64,000 nt of DNA from CADCTB01 sp964479465. GTDB lineage: Bacteria; Actinomycetota; Acidimicrobiia; Acidimicrobiales; AC-14. A program made the translations under genes and the position numbers. Location of the stretch: assembly GCA_964479465.1 (NCBI GenBank), contig CAYZMG010000005.1, forward strand, positions 49,340 through 113,339. The letters are read 5' to 3'. Positions 16,904 through 24,744 of the stretch are shown in pieces. Position 1 is the stretch's first letter. Each line of letters begins with the position of its first letter. The notes under the pieces are model-generated. The model was not told where the DNA came from and searched no databases. It saw only the letters and a program-made list of their open reading frames with translations.

Positions 16904-18037
16904 ATGGGCTCGATCCGCAAGGCACCTCGGACGGGGCGTTGGGAGGCTCGCTACCGCGATCCGAACGGTAAGCAACGGACTCGTACCTTTGACCGGCGGA
17001 CGGAGGCGAGGGCCTTTCTCTCCGCCGTCGAGGCGGACGTGCGACGGGGTAACTGGCTCGATCCGGCGCTGGCGGAGCGGCCGTTCGCGGAGGTGGCGGC
17101 GGCCTGGCTGAAGAGCAATCCCCACAAGAAGGCCACCACCTATTCCCGTGACGCCGCCGCCATCAAGGTGCACCTTCTTCCGGCGATCGGCGAGCTGCGG
17201 ATCGGGCAGGTTCGCCCGAGCGACGTCCAGAACGTGGTCGCTCGGATGCGCGCACGAGGCCTCGGGTCTCGCGCCATCCGGAGGAACTACGGCGTGCTGC
17301 GGGCGATCCTCAACTGGGCGGTCACCAACGACATCATCGACCGCTCACCGTGCCGTGGCGTGCGCATGCCGGAGCTCACTGCGGTCAAACGGCCCATCGT
17401 CTCGGCGGACGACATCATCCGTCTCGCCGACGCCATGGACACCGACTACCGGGTGGCTGTGTTCCTCGGCGCTCTCGGTCTCCGCCAGGCCGAGGTCTTC
17501 GGGCTCCGAGTGGGCTCGATCAACTTCCTCCGCCGGACGGTCACGGTGGAGGCGACCGTCAACGAGGTCGACGGGCACCTGGTGGAGGGCAGTGGAAAGA
17601 CACCGAACTCGAACCGTACGTTCTCCGCGCCGCAGGAGATCCTCGACGAGCTCGCAGCTCACCTGGCCCGGACGGGGCGCACCAGCCCGGAGGAGCTGGT
17701 GCTTCAGGCGCCCGGTGGTGGACCGGTGCGGGCGACGAACTTCCGGTACCGCATCTATACGCCGGCGCTCGTCCGCGCCGGCCTCGAAGGGCTCACGTTC
17801 CACCGACTCCGCCACTCGGCCGGCCACATGATGCGGGAGGTGGGCGTGCCCCTGGAGGTCATCCAGCGCCGGCTCGGCCACGCCTCGATCCGTACAACCG
17901 CCGACATCTACGGATCGCTACCCGAGAAGGTCGACCGGGCCGCCGCCGATCAGCTGGATCAGCTGTTCAAGGCGTCGAGAGCCGAGCCGAAAATCCCGGC
18001 CCAGGATGATCCGGGACGGGCCGCACCGCCCGCCTGA
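16904..18037 (+). CDS. tyrosine site-specific integrase
   Basis: Start ATG 16904 follows GAGGAA; the frame open from 16829 overlaps DNA shared with the integrase-less copy at 8.7 kb, so the later start is better. The 377 residues have an N-terminal arm-binding segment (GRWEARYRDPNGKQRTRTF), a SAM-like core-binding domain (about 70-165) and the catalytic domain with Arg in GLRQAEVFGL, the HRLRHS box, LGH and the nucleophile Tyr in ADIYG. It should integrate the element into tRNA-Ala, whose 3' end lies 133 bp past the stop. Confidence 0.9.
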   Translation: MGSIRKAPRTGRWEARYRDPNGKQRTRTFDRRTEARAFLSAVEADVRRGNWLDPALAERPFAEVAAAWLKSNPHKKATTYSRDAAAIKVHLLPAIGELRIGQVRPSDVQNVVARMRARGLGSRAIRRNYGVLRAILNWAVTNDIIDRSPCRGVRMPELTAVKRPIVSADDIIRLADAMDTDYRVAVFLGALGLRQAEVFGLRVGSINFLRRTVTVEATVNEVDGHLVEGSGKTPNSNRTFSAPQEILDELAAHLARTGRTSPEELVLQAPGGGPVRATNFRYRIYTPALVRAGLEGLTFHRLRHSAGHMMREVGVPLEVIQRRLGHASIRTTADIYGSLPEKVDRAAADQLDQLFKASRAEPKIPAQDDPGRAAPPA

Positions 18038-18079
18038 GGCCCGTTGGTGCGCAGTGCCGCACCACGGTGTCCGGGATTC

Positions 18080-18101
18080 TTGTGGTGCAGCTGTGGTGCA
18101 G
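18080..18101 (+). promoter_or_regulatory. candidate integrase arm-type site, proximal arm
   Basis: TTGTGGTGCAG-C-TGTGGTGCAG, a tandem of two decamers, matches the one at 8982 with one base changed. It lies 50 bp from the att core. Confidence 0.5.
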
Positions 18102-18150
18102 GAGCCGCTTCCGACGAGTTCCGCACGCCCCAGATGCCTGCGAGATACCC

Positions 18151-18218
18151 TCTGACCTGGGCTTTTCCGGTGGAGGTGAGCGGATTCGAACCGCCGACTT
18201 CCACGTTGCGAACGTGGC
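18151..18218. repeat. proximal att site (68-bp direct repeat)
   Basis: Identical to 8813-8880. It overlaps the 3' 48 bases of the intact tRNA-Ala gene plus 20 bases beyond it, so integration restores the tRNA. Confidence 0.85.
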
Positions 18219-18243
18219 GCTCTGCCAGCTGAGCTACACCCCC
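18171..18243 (-). tRNA. tRNA-Ala(CGC)
   Basis: The minus strand folds as a full cloverleaf: acceptor GGGGGTG/CACCTCC, D arm, anticodon stem CCACG/CGTGG with loop TTCGCAA (anticodon CGC), and T arm GGCGG-TTCGAAT-CCGCT. No 3' CCA is encoded (ACCG follows). It is the attachment site of the element to its left. Confidence 0.95.
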
Positions 18244-18257
18244 GGGGTCCTCCCAGG

Positions 18258-18905
18258 TTAGTCGAGGGTGGTGGCGGCCTCGTTGAGGGCGTTCTGGAGG
18301 CGGGACTGGAGGATGGTGGTGGTCAGGTCGCCCCGGGTGCGTTCGAGGACGGCTCGGAGGGCGTCGGTGGTCCGGCGCAGACCGCCGCTGACCGCATCGG
18401 GGTAGTCCATCGTGACCAGCAGCCCGTAGGCCTCGTCCATGGTCTCGAGGAGGGCCTCGCCGTGGGACAGGTCTCCGTGGCGGAGGCGGTCGAGGAGGTG
18501 CCGGCGCAGCTCGCTGGCCGCCTCGGCCAGGCCGTTGAGCCATGCGGCGGCGGAGACGCCGAGCGCCTCGGCTGACGGCAAAGGGTCGGCGCTCACCATG
18601 GCCGCAGTCAGGCGGGCTTCGGCGTACTCCTTGGCCGCATCGTGGAGGGGACCGCTGCCCACCAGCGACGGGAAGGGCGCCAAGGCCTGCTGGGCCACTC
18701 GCAGGGCGCTGCCGGCCTCGTCGGCCAGGCGGAGGGCTTCCTCGGGCCGCAGGAGGTGGACGGCCCGGATGGAACTGCCGCAGGCTCGGATGGTGCGCCG
18801 GCAGGCAGCCAGGGCCACCTCACGGGCGGCGTTGGCGGCGTCGAGGTCACGGCGGACGGACTGGCCCAAAGCGGCCAACTCCGCGCCGCGATCGACATCC
18901 CCCAC
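18258..18905 (-). CDS. translin-family protein
   Basis: Start GTG 18905 gives 215 residues, almost wholly helical. The pattern RTIRACGSSIRAVH, GPLHDAAKEYAEARL, and the end MDYPDAVSGGLRRTTDALR..LERTR is that of translin-type proteins, which in eukaryotes and archaea bind and cut RNA or single-stranded DNA. Bacterial members are known but uncharacterised. It lies 23 bp downstream of a membrane protein gene on the same strand, probably one operon, and ends 15 bp from tRNA-Ala. Confidence 0.75.
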   Translation of the reverse strand: MGDVDRGAELAALGQSVRRDLDAANAAREVALAACRRTIRACGSSIRAVHLLRPEEALRLADEAGSALRVAQQALAPFPSLVGSGPLHDAAKEYAEARLTAAMVSADPLPSAEALGVSAAAWLNGLAEAASELRRHLLDRLRHGDLSHGEALLETMDEAYGLLVTMDYPDAVSGGLRRTTDALRAVLERTRGDLTTTILQSRLQNALNEAATTLD

Positions 18906-18928
18906 CGGCGGCTGGGAGGAGGAGCTTG

Positions 18929-19513
18929 CTAGTTGGCGGACCGGCGCAGCAGCGCCGGCTCGGCGCGCAGCAGGGCCGGGTCGAGCCGGTGAGGCTGGGG
19001 CAGGAAGCGGACCTTCATGTCCCGCTCGGCCGCCACATTGCGCTGGTGGACCAGCAGGGCCACGTAGGCGACGAGCAGTACGTCGGCCACCACGTGGGCG
19101 ATCAGCATGACGCTCATGCTGAAGAGCAGGCCCAGCGCCAGGGTGGCGACGGCGGCGACCAGCAGGGCGGTCAGCACGTCGCGCCGGCGGCGGATGGTGC
19201 GGCTGCGTGCCGCGGACGCCGCAGGCGAGACCACTCGGGCGGCAGCGGCCGGCGACCGGTAGACCGCAGCCGGGCCCGTGCGGGTGCTGCGGAGCGGGCC
19301 GTGAACGGGAGTCAGGGCCGGCTGGGAGGCGTGGGAGCGGTACCAGTGGTCGCCGCCGGCGCTCGAGGCCCGGTGGGGCCCGGTGCGGCGCAGCACGGTC
19401 AGCTGCCGCTTGAAATTGTGGATCGAGTCGCCCGGTCGACCCTCTGCCCGAGCACGGACAGCGGGGGGGATGAGAACTGCGGCCCAAATGCCAGCGAGGA
19501 CCAGAAGAACCAA
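18929..19513 (-). CDS. membrane protein, unknown
   Basis: I favour TTG 19513, seven bases after GAGGAG; GTG 19519 in the same frame is too close to that site. The product has an N-terminal helix (VLAGIWAAVLIPPAVR), a long basic cytoplasmic or periplasmic loop, two adjacent helices near residues 125-160 and a short basic tail. Proteins of this layout recur in actinobacterial genomes but I know no function. Confidence 0.65.
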   Translation of the reverse strand: MVLLVLAGIWAAVLIPPAVRARAEGRPGDSIHNFKRQLTVLRRTGPHRASSAGGDHWYRSHASQPALTPVHGPLRSTRTGPAAVYRSPAAAARVVSPAASAARSRTIRRRRDVLTALLVAAVATLALGLLFSMSVMLIAHVVADVLLVAYVALLVHQRNVAAERDMKVRFLPQPHRLDPALLRAEPALLRRSAN

Positions 19514-19641
19514 TGTCACGCTCCTCAGACCTTCCTTTACCTCGATGGACGGTACTGCGCCACAACACGCGAATCGCGGATGGGGGGAGCCGGCGCCCCC
19601 TCTTCCTACCAGCCGAGGCAGGGGGAGGCAACCCCGAAGGC

Positions 19642-20127
19642 CTACTCCTCGACCGGCCGCCGGTAGATCCCGGACCGCCCGCCGGTCTTCTCCCAGAGCA
19701 CCAGTTCGGTGATCGAGATCCCCCGGTCGACCGACTTGCACATGTCATAGATCGTCAAGGCTGCGATTGCGCAGGCGGTCATCGCCTCCATCTCCACACC
19801 GGTGCGATCGATGGTCTCCACCTGGGCCTCGACCTCGACGTTGTCGTCGCCGATCGTGAAGTTCACGAAGATGGACCCGACAAGGAGCGGGTGGCAGAGG
19901 GGGATCAGGTTGGGCGTCTGCTTGGCGGCCTGGATGCCGGCCACCCGGGCGACGGCCAGCACGTCGCCCTTGGTGAGGGAGTTGGTGGCCACCATGGAGG
20001 TGGTCTCGGGCTTCATCATCACCTTGCACCGGGCCAGGGCCCGGCGGTGGGTGGCCTCCTTGGGTGTGACGTCGACCATGCGGGCTCGGCCGAGGGGGTC
20101 GATATGGGTGAGTCCGCGGTCGCTCAT
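19642..20127 (-). CDS. moaC: cyclic pyranopterin monophosphate synthase
   Basis: MoaC makes cyclic pyranopterin monophosphate from the MoaA product in molybdenum cofactor synthesis. The 161 residues match the family throughout: ARMVDVTPKEATHRRA, the catalytic region with PNLIPLCHPL, and GVEMEAMTACAIAALTIYDM with the active-site Lys in CKSVD. It is 27 bp downstream of moaA on the same strand, and moeA precedes moaA, so the three form an operon. Confidence 0.95.
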   Translation of the reverse strand: MSDRGLTHIDPLGRARMVDVTPKEATHRRALARCKVMMKPETTSMVATNSLTKGDVLAVARVAGIQAAKQTPNLIPLCHPLLVGSIFVNFTIGDDNVEVEAQVETIDRTGVEMEAMTACAIAALTIYDMCKSVDRGISITELVLWEKTGGRSGIYRRPVEE

Positions 20128-20154
20128 GAGAACCGAGTCTACGGCGACCTGGTT

Positions 20155-21141
20155 CTATCCACCTATCTGGCTCATGGAACGGTCGGGGCGGACAAAGTTG
20201 ACCTGGCCGATGGAGTGGCCGGCCCACTTGGTGCCCACGTCGGCGGTGATGGCCTCCGCCAGGTCGTCGTCAGAGCCGCCGGCGCGCAGCACGGCGCGCA
20301 GGTCGGTCTCGGTGACGGCGAACAGGCAGTTCCGGAACATGCCCTCCGCGGTGAGACGGACCCGGTCGCAGCTCCCACAGAACGACTGGGTGACGCTGGC
20401 GATCACCCCGATCTCGCCCTTGCCGTCGGCGTAGCGGAAGCGCTCGGCCGGCGCCGAACCCCGGGCCTCGAAGGGCTCCAGTGGGTACACGGCCGAGATG
20501 GCGGCGACGACCTCGGCTCCGGGGACGACCGTGCCGGGCGCCCAGCCCTCCTCGGCGTCGAGGGGCATGAATTCGATGAAGCGGATGGTCACGCCCCGTT
20601 CACGGCCGAACCGGGCAAAGTCGACGATCTCGTCGTCGTTCACACCCCGGATGAGCACGCAGTTGACCTTGACGGGGGAGAAGCCGGCGTCTATGGCGGC
20701 GTCGATCCCGTCGATCACCTGGTCCATGGCATGGCGGCGGGTGATGGCGAAGAAGGTCTCAGGACGGAGGGAGTCGAGGGAGATGTTGATGCGGCGGAGG
20801 CCGGCCGCCCGCAGGTCGCCGGCGAGCAGGCGAAGGGTGGCCCCGTTGGTGGTGAGCGACAGGTCGGTGCCCAGGGCGGCCAGCTTGGCGACGAGAACGG
20901 GCAGGTGGGCCCGTACGGTCGGCTCGCCGCCGGTGATGCGGATACCGGTGAACCCGAAGCGCTCGACGCACACCCGGGCCACCCGCTCGATCTCCTCGTA
21001 GGTGAGGAGGTCGGGGCGGGGGAGCCACGCCAGCCCCTCGGCCGGCATGCAGTAGCGGCAGCGCAGGTTGCACCGATCGGTGATCGAGACGCGCAGGTCG
21101 CGCACGGTACGCCCGTGGGGATCGACAAGCGGCTCGGCCAT
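20155..21141 (-). CDS. moaA: GTP 3',8-cyclase
   Basis: MoaA is the radical SAM enzyme that starts molybdenum cofactor synthesis from GTP. The first [4Fe-4S] motif is CNLRCRYC (residues about 24-31); the C-terminal cluster has CGSCDRVRLTAEGMFRNCL. The protein ends in the conserved Gly-Gly, which is required for activity. At 328 residues it is of normal length. It follows moeA by 9 bp. Confidence 0.96.
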   Translation of the reverse strand: MAEPLVDPHGRTVRDLRVSITDRCNLRCRYCMPAEGLAWLPRPDLLTYEEIERVARVCVERFGFTGIRITGGEPTVRAHLPVLVAKLAALGTDLSLTTNGATLRLLAGDLRAAGLRRINISLDSLRPETFFAITRRHAMDQVIDGIDAAIDAGFSPVKVNCVLIRGVNDDEIVDFARFGRERGVTIRFIEFMPLDAEEGWAPGTVVPGAEVVAAISAVYPLEPFEARGSAPAERFRYADGKGEIGVIASVTQSFCGSCDRVRLTAEGMFRNCLFAVTETDLRAVLRAGGSDDDLAEAITADVGTKWAGHSIGQVNFVRPDRSMSQIGG

Positions 21142-21150
21142 ACGTCCAAG

Positions 21151-22350
21151 CTACGTGAGAAGGATCACCTTCACGGTCGCATTGGCCTCCACGCCGGCCC
21201 CGTCGGGGAGCACGGCGAGGGCGTTGGCCAGGGCCATGGCCCGCAGGTGGTGGGAGCCCTGACCCCCTGAGGGGCGGACGTGGAGGCGCCCGTCGGGGTC
21301 GGCGGTGGCCACCACCCGGAGGAAGTGCACCTTGCCGTCGGGTTGACGGCGCAGGGCCTCGTCGGCGACCGCCGGCAGCTCGGGCCGGAACCGGTCCCGG
21401 TGCCCCATCATCTGGCGCAGCGCCGGCCGGGCGAACAGCTCGAAGGACACCATGGAGGACACGGGGTTGCCCGGTAGCCCGAACACCGGCGTGCCCCGGA
21501 CCGTTCCGAAGGCCAAAGGCTTGGCCGGCTTGACCGCCACCTGCCACCAGTGCATGTCGCCCAGGCGGTCGAGGACGACCTTCACGTAGTCGAAGTCGCC
21601 CACGCTGACCCCGCCGGAGGTCACGATGGCGTCGCATTCGGCGACGCCTCGTTCGATGGCGGCGGTGATGGCGGCCTCGTCGTCGGGCGCGGAGCCGAGG
21701 TCGACGGGCACGCAGCCGGCATTGGCTGCCAGGGCAAGGAGCATCGGCCGGTTGCTGTCGCGGATCTGGCCGGGGCGGAGGTCGCCCGGAGCGGAGGTCA
21801 GTTCGTCGCCGGTCGACAGCACGCCGACCCGCGCCTTGGGGACGACGTCCACCGCCTCGGCGCCCACGCTGGCCAGCACCCCCAGGTGCCCGGGTCCGAG
21901 CTCGGACCCGGGCTCGAACAGGGTCTGACCGGCCGTGATGTCCTCCCCGGCGTGGCGGAGGTGGTCGCCGGCCGACGCCGCGACCTCGATCGTCACCGTG
22001 CCGGCGCCGGCGGGCGAGGTGCGCTCCACCATCACGATGGCATCGGCGCCGGCGGGGAGGATGGCCCCGGTCATGATGCGGACCGCCTGGCCGGGCCCCA
22101 CGGCAACCCCCGGCGCCGAGCCGGCCGCCGCCGTGCCCACGACCTCGAGGGTGACCGGGGCGCCGGCGGTGTCGGCGGCCCGCACTGCGAAGCCGTCCAT
22201 GGCCGAGTTGGCGAAGGAGGGCACGTCGTGGCCGGCGACGGTGACGCCGGCGGTCACGCAGCCCAGGGCCTCGGCAAGAGGCAACGCCCGGGCCGGAAGG
22301 ACCGGGCAGGCGGCCAGGATGACCACGCGGGCGTCGTCGACTGAGATCAT
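21151..22350 (-). CDS. moeA: molybdopterin molybdenumtransferase
   Basis: MoeA inserts molybdate into adenylylated molybdopterin. The 399 residues carry the family marks: SFANSAMDGFAVRAAD near 45-60, GDELTSAPGDLRPGQIRDSN, the TSGGVSVGDFDYVK box and FGLPGNPVSSMVSFE, with the C-terminal beta domain. It heads the moeA-moaA-moaC run and follows galU by a 26-bp gap. Confidence 0.95.
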   Translation of the reverse strand: MISVDDARVVILAACPVLPARALPLAEALGCVTAGVTVAGHDVPSFANSAMDGFAVRAADTAGAPVTLEVVGTAAAGSAPGVAVGPGQAVRIMTGAILPAGADAIVMVERTSPAGAGTVTIEVAASAGDHLRHAGEDITAGQTLFEPGSELGPGHLGVLASVGAEAVDVVPKARVGVLSTGDELTSAPGDLRPGQIRDSNRPMLLALAANAGCVPVDLGSAPDDEAAITAAIERGVAECDAIVTSGGVSVGDFDYVKVVLDRLGDMHWWQVAVKPAKPLAFGTVRGTPVFGLPGNPVSSMVSFELFARPALRQMMGHRDRFRPELPAVADEALRRQPDGKVHFLRVVATADPDGRLHVRPSGGQGSHHLRAMALANALAVLPDGAGVEANATVKVILLT

Positions 22351-22376
22351 CGGGCGGTCATGGCGATGGTCGCGTC

Positions 22377-23258
22377 TCAGATGAGCTTCTTGCGCTGGAC
22401 GAGGTCGGCCAGGAACAGCCGGAACTTCGGCCCCAGATCCTCCCGGTCGATGGCCAGCTCGACCGTGGCGCGGAGGTAGTCGAGTTTGTCGCCGATGTCG
22501 TAGCGACCCTCCTCGAACACGTAGCCGTAGATCGTCTGCTGCTGGAGCAGCAGGGCCATGGCGTCGGTCAGCTGGATCTCCCCGTTGGCGCCGGGGTGGA
22601 TCTGCTCCAGGCAGTCGAAGATCTCGGGGGTGAAGACGTACCGGCCCATGACGGCCAGGTTGGAGGGCGCCTCGTCGGGCTTGGGCTTCTCGACCACGTC
22701 GAGAATGCGCACCAGATTGTCCTCGACCACCTCGGGCAGGGCGCAGCCGTAGGCGCTCATCTCGCTACGGGGGAACTCCTTGAGGGCGACCACGGACCGG
22801 CCGTAGCGCTCGTGCAGGCCGACCATGTCGGCCAGCACGGTGGACCGCGCCGTCATGATGTCGTCGCCCAGCATGACCACGAACGGCTCGTCGCCGACGT
22901 GCTGTCGGGCCACCGACACCGCATGGCCGAGACCCCGGGGCTCGCCTTGGCGGACGTAGTGGATGTCGGCCATCTCGGCGATGGCCCGCATCTCCTTTAC
23001 CATTTCGAACTTTCCCGCCTCCTGGAGGTAGTGCTCTAGCTCGAAGGACCGGTCGAAGTGGTCCTCGAGCGAGCGCTTGCCCCGGCCGGTGATGATGAGA
23101 ATGTCGCGCAGGCCGGCGGCGACCGCCTCCTCCACCACGTGCTGGATGGCCGGCTTGTCGACGAGCGGCAGCATCTCCTTCGGCTGGGCCTTGGTGGCCG
23201 GCAGGAACCGGGTGCCGAGCCCGGCGGCGGGGATCACGACCTTGTGGATTCGTTTCAT
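22377..23258 (-). CDS. galU: UTP-glucose-1-phosphate uridylyltransferase
   Basis: GalU makes UDP-glucose for surface polysaccharides and glycolipids. From ATG 23258 the 293 residues show the nucleotidyltransferase start VVIPAAGLGTRFLPATKAQPKE cut here in two blocks (VVIPAAGLGTRFLP; KAQPKEMLPLVDKP), then VEKPKP and NGEIQLTDA. The ATG overlaps the TGA of the upstream GGDEF gene, giving translational coupling. Confidence 0.95.
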   Translation of the reverse strand: MKRIHKVVIPAAGLGTRFLPATKAQPKEMLPLVDKPAIQHVVEEAVAAGLRDILIITGRGKRSLEDHFDRSFELEHYLQEAGKFEMVKEMRAIAEMADIHYVRQGEPRGLGHAVSVARQHVGDEPFVVMLGDDIMTARSTVLADMVGLHERYGRSVVALKEFPRSEMSAYGCALPEVVEDNLVRILDVVEKPKPDEAPSNLAVMGRYVFTPEIFDCLEQIHPGANGEIQLTDAMALLLQQQTIYGYVFEEGRYDIGDKLDYLRATVELAIDREDLGPKFRLFLADLVQRKKLI

Positions 23259-24295
23259 CCTGCGTCTCCCTTGTCCCGCCCGGGCGGTTTGCCGGCCGTG
23301 GCGTGCTCGACCCGGTTCCGGCCCCTTGCCTTCGCCTGGTACATGGCCGCGTCGGCGGCATTGACGAGATCCTTGCCCGAGGAACCGTGCTCCGGGTATG
23401 CGGCCACCCCGACCGAGATGGTGATGTCGAGGGCGCCATTGTCGATCCGGAAAGGCGCAGTCCCCACTGCGGAGCGGATCTTCTCGGCGAGGAGGAGGGC
23501 CCCGTCGAGGCCGGTCTTGGGCAGGAGGAGCGTGAACTCGTCGCCGCCCCACCGGGCGACCACGTCGACCTCTCGGACCGCTTCGGTCAGCCGCCGGGAC
23601 AGCTCGATGAGGACGGTGTCGCCGGCCTGGTGGCCCCAGCGGTCGTTCACCGCCTTCATCTGGTCGAGCTCGACGAACACCACCGCGAACGGCTCGGAGA
23701 AGCGCAGGGCGCGGGACAGCTCGGACTCCAGCCGGAGGTCGAAGTTCCGGCGGTTCCAGAGCCCGGTCATGCCGTCGGTCAGGGACAGCCGAACAGCTTC
23801 CTCGTAGAGGAAGCTGTTCTCGATAGCGGTCTCCGCCTGGCGGACGAGGATCTCCAGGGAGTCGATGTCCTCCTCGTCGAACGGCGACCCCCGCCCGTAA
23901 TAGCCGAGGACGCCGAACGGGTGGCCGCCGGAGCGCACGGGGATGGCCATGGCGCCGGCGCCGGCATCGGGCTCCAACGGCGACGGGCCGAAGTTGGCAC
24001 CTCCGGGCCACAGGACGGCGCCATGGGCGCGCGACGCGGCGCCGGCGATGCCTGCGCCACCCGGGAGCTCGACCAGCGGTGCGCCGGCGGCAGCGCCCAG
24101 CTTCTCCATGGGGCGAAGGCGCTCGCTGCCGGCGACGGTGACGTAGAACACCGATGCCGGCGCCCCAAGGTAGGTGGTGGTCGTCTCCAGGAGGGCGGTG
24201 ACCATCACCTGGCGGTCCCTTGTGGAGGCCAGGACGTCGCCCAGGCGGGCCAGGGCATGACGGAACTCGCGTAGCCGGGCCCGAGCATCCTCCAC
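23255..24295 (-). CDS. GAF-like sensor diguanylate cyclase
   Basis: Start GTG 24295 gives 346 residues; the frame is open further up, but that DNA belongs to the divergent FmdB region. An N-terminal helical segment is followed by a GAF-like domain (about 45-175) and a GGDEF domain (about 190-335) with the intact catalytic RWGGDEF and DGMTGLWNRR. No RxxD inhibitory site is obvious before GGDEF. It should make cyclic di-GMP. The coupling with galU links the signal to polysaccharide precursor supply. Confidence 0.9.
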   Translation of the reverse strand: MEDARARLREFRHALARLGDVLASTRDRQVMVTALLETTTTYLGAPASVFYVTVAGSERLRPMEKLGAAAGAPLVELPGGAGIAGAASRAHGAVLWPGGANFGPSPLEPDAGAGAMAIPVRSGGHPFGVLGYYGRGSPFDEEDIDSLEILVRQAETAIENSFLYEEAVRLSLTDGMTGLWNRRNFDLRLESELSRALRFSEPFAVVFVELDQMKAVNDRWGHQAGDTVLIELSRRLTEAVREVDVVARWGGDEFTLLLPKTGLDGALLLAEKIRSAVGTAPFRIDNGALDITISVGVAAYPEHGSSGKDLVNAADAAMYQAKARGRNRVEHATAGKPPGRDKGDAG

Positions 24296-24380
24296 AGTCC
24301 CAATGCTATGGCCTGCGGTACGCTGGGCGACGACCGGTGCCTGTGCGATCCCCGCCGGACCGGGCTCCCGGGAGTGGTGC

Positions 24381-24740
24381 ATGCCGAAGTACGAGTACGC
24401 CTGTAAGAGCTGTGGCGAGCGCCTCGAAGTGGTGCAGTCATTCACCGACGACCCCCTCACCGAGTGCCCCGCATGCGGCGGCGTGCTGCGCAAGGTGTTC
24501 AGCGCTCCGGCGATCTCGTTCAAGGGCAAGGGCTTCTACCGCAACGACCACCGCCAGGGCCGGCCGTCGACGGAGACCAAGACCGAGAAGACCGACAAGG
24601 CCGATAAGACCGACAAGACCGATAAGACCGACAAGACCGACAAGGTCGACGGCTCGTCGAAGCCGGCGAAGACGGAGGCGTCCTCGTCCTCGTCGGACTC
24701 CAAGCCGGCCCCGAAGGCCAGCGAAGCCAAGACCGCTTAG
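24381..24740 (+). CDS. FmdB-type zinc ribbon protein
   Basis: From ATG 24381 the protein starts PKYEYACKSCGERLEVVQSF and continues to CPACGG, the two CxxC pairs of the FmdB/CxxC-CxxC-SSSS family regulators. The 119 residues end in a long disordered tail. Codons near 24590-24650 are a near-perfect tandem of Thr-Asp-Lys repeats (accgacaag units). Role in gene regulation is assumed for the family but not proven. It ends 4 bp before mtnP. Confidence 0.85.
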   Translation: MPKYEYACKSCGERLEVVQSFTDDPLTECPACGGVLRKVFSAPAISFKGKGFYRNDHRQGRPSTETKTEKTDKADKTDKTDKTDKTDKVDGSSKPAKTEASSSSSDSKPAPKASEAKTA

Positions 24741-24744
24741 GGAA

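Larger units (their letters stand above)
8881..18218. mobile_element. integrative and probably mobilizable element in tRNA-Ala(CGC)
   Basis: The limits are the two 68-bp repeats. The right end has the intact tRNA, the integrase (16904) and the excisionase-like gene (16574). The centre has a MobF relaxase-helicase (13262-16399) and the left 4 kb has seven small cargo genes, all on the minus strand. No FtsK/TraB-type transfer ATPase or replication initiator is visible, so it may depend on a helper for transfer. 8881-9195 contains no gene but a tandem decamer matching one near the integrase end. Base composition of the cargo is less GC-rich than the chromosome to the right. Confidence 0.85.
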
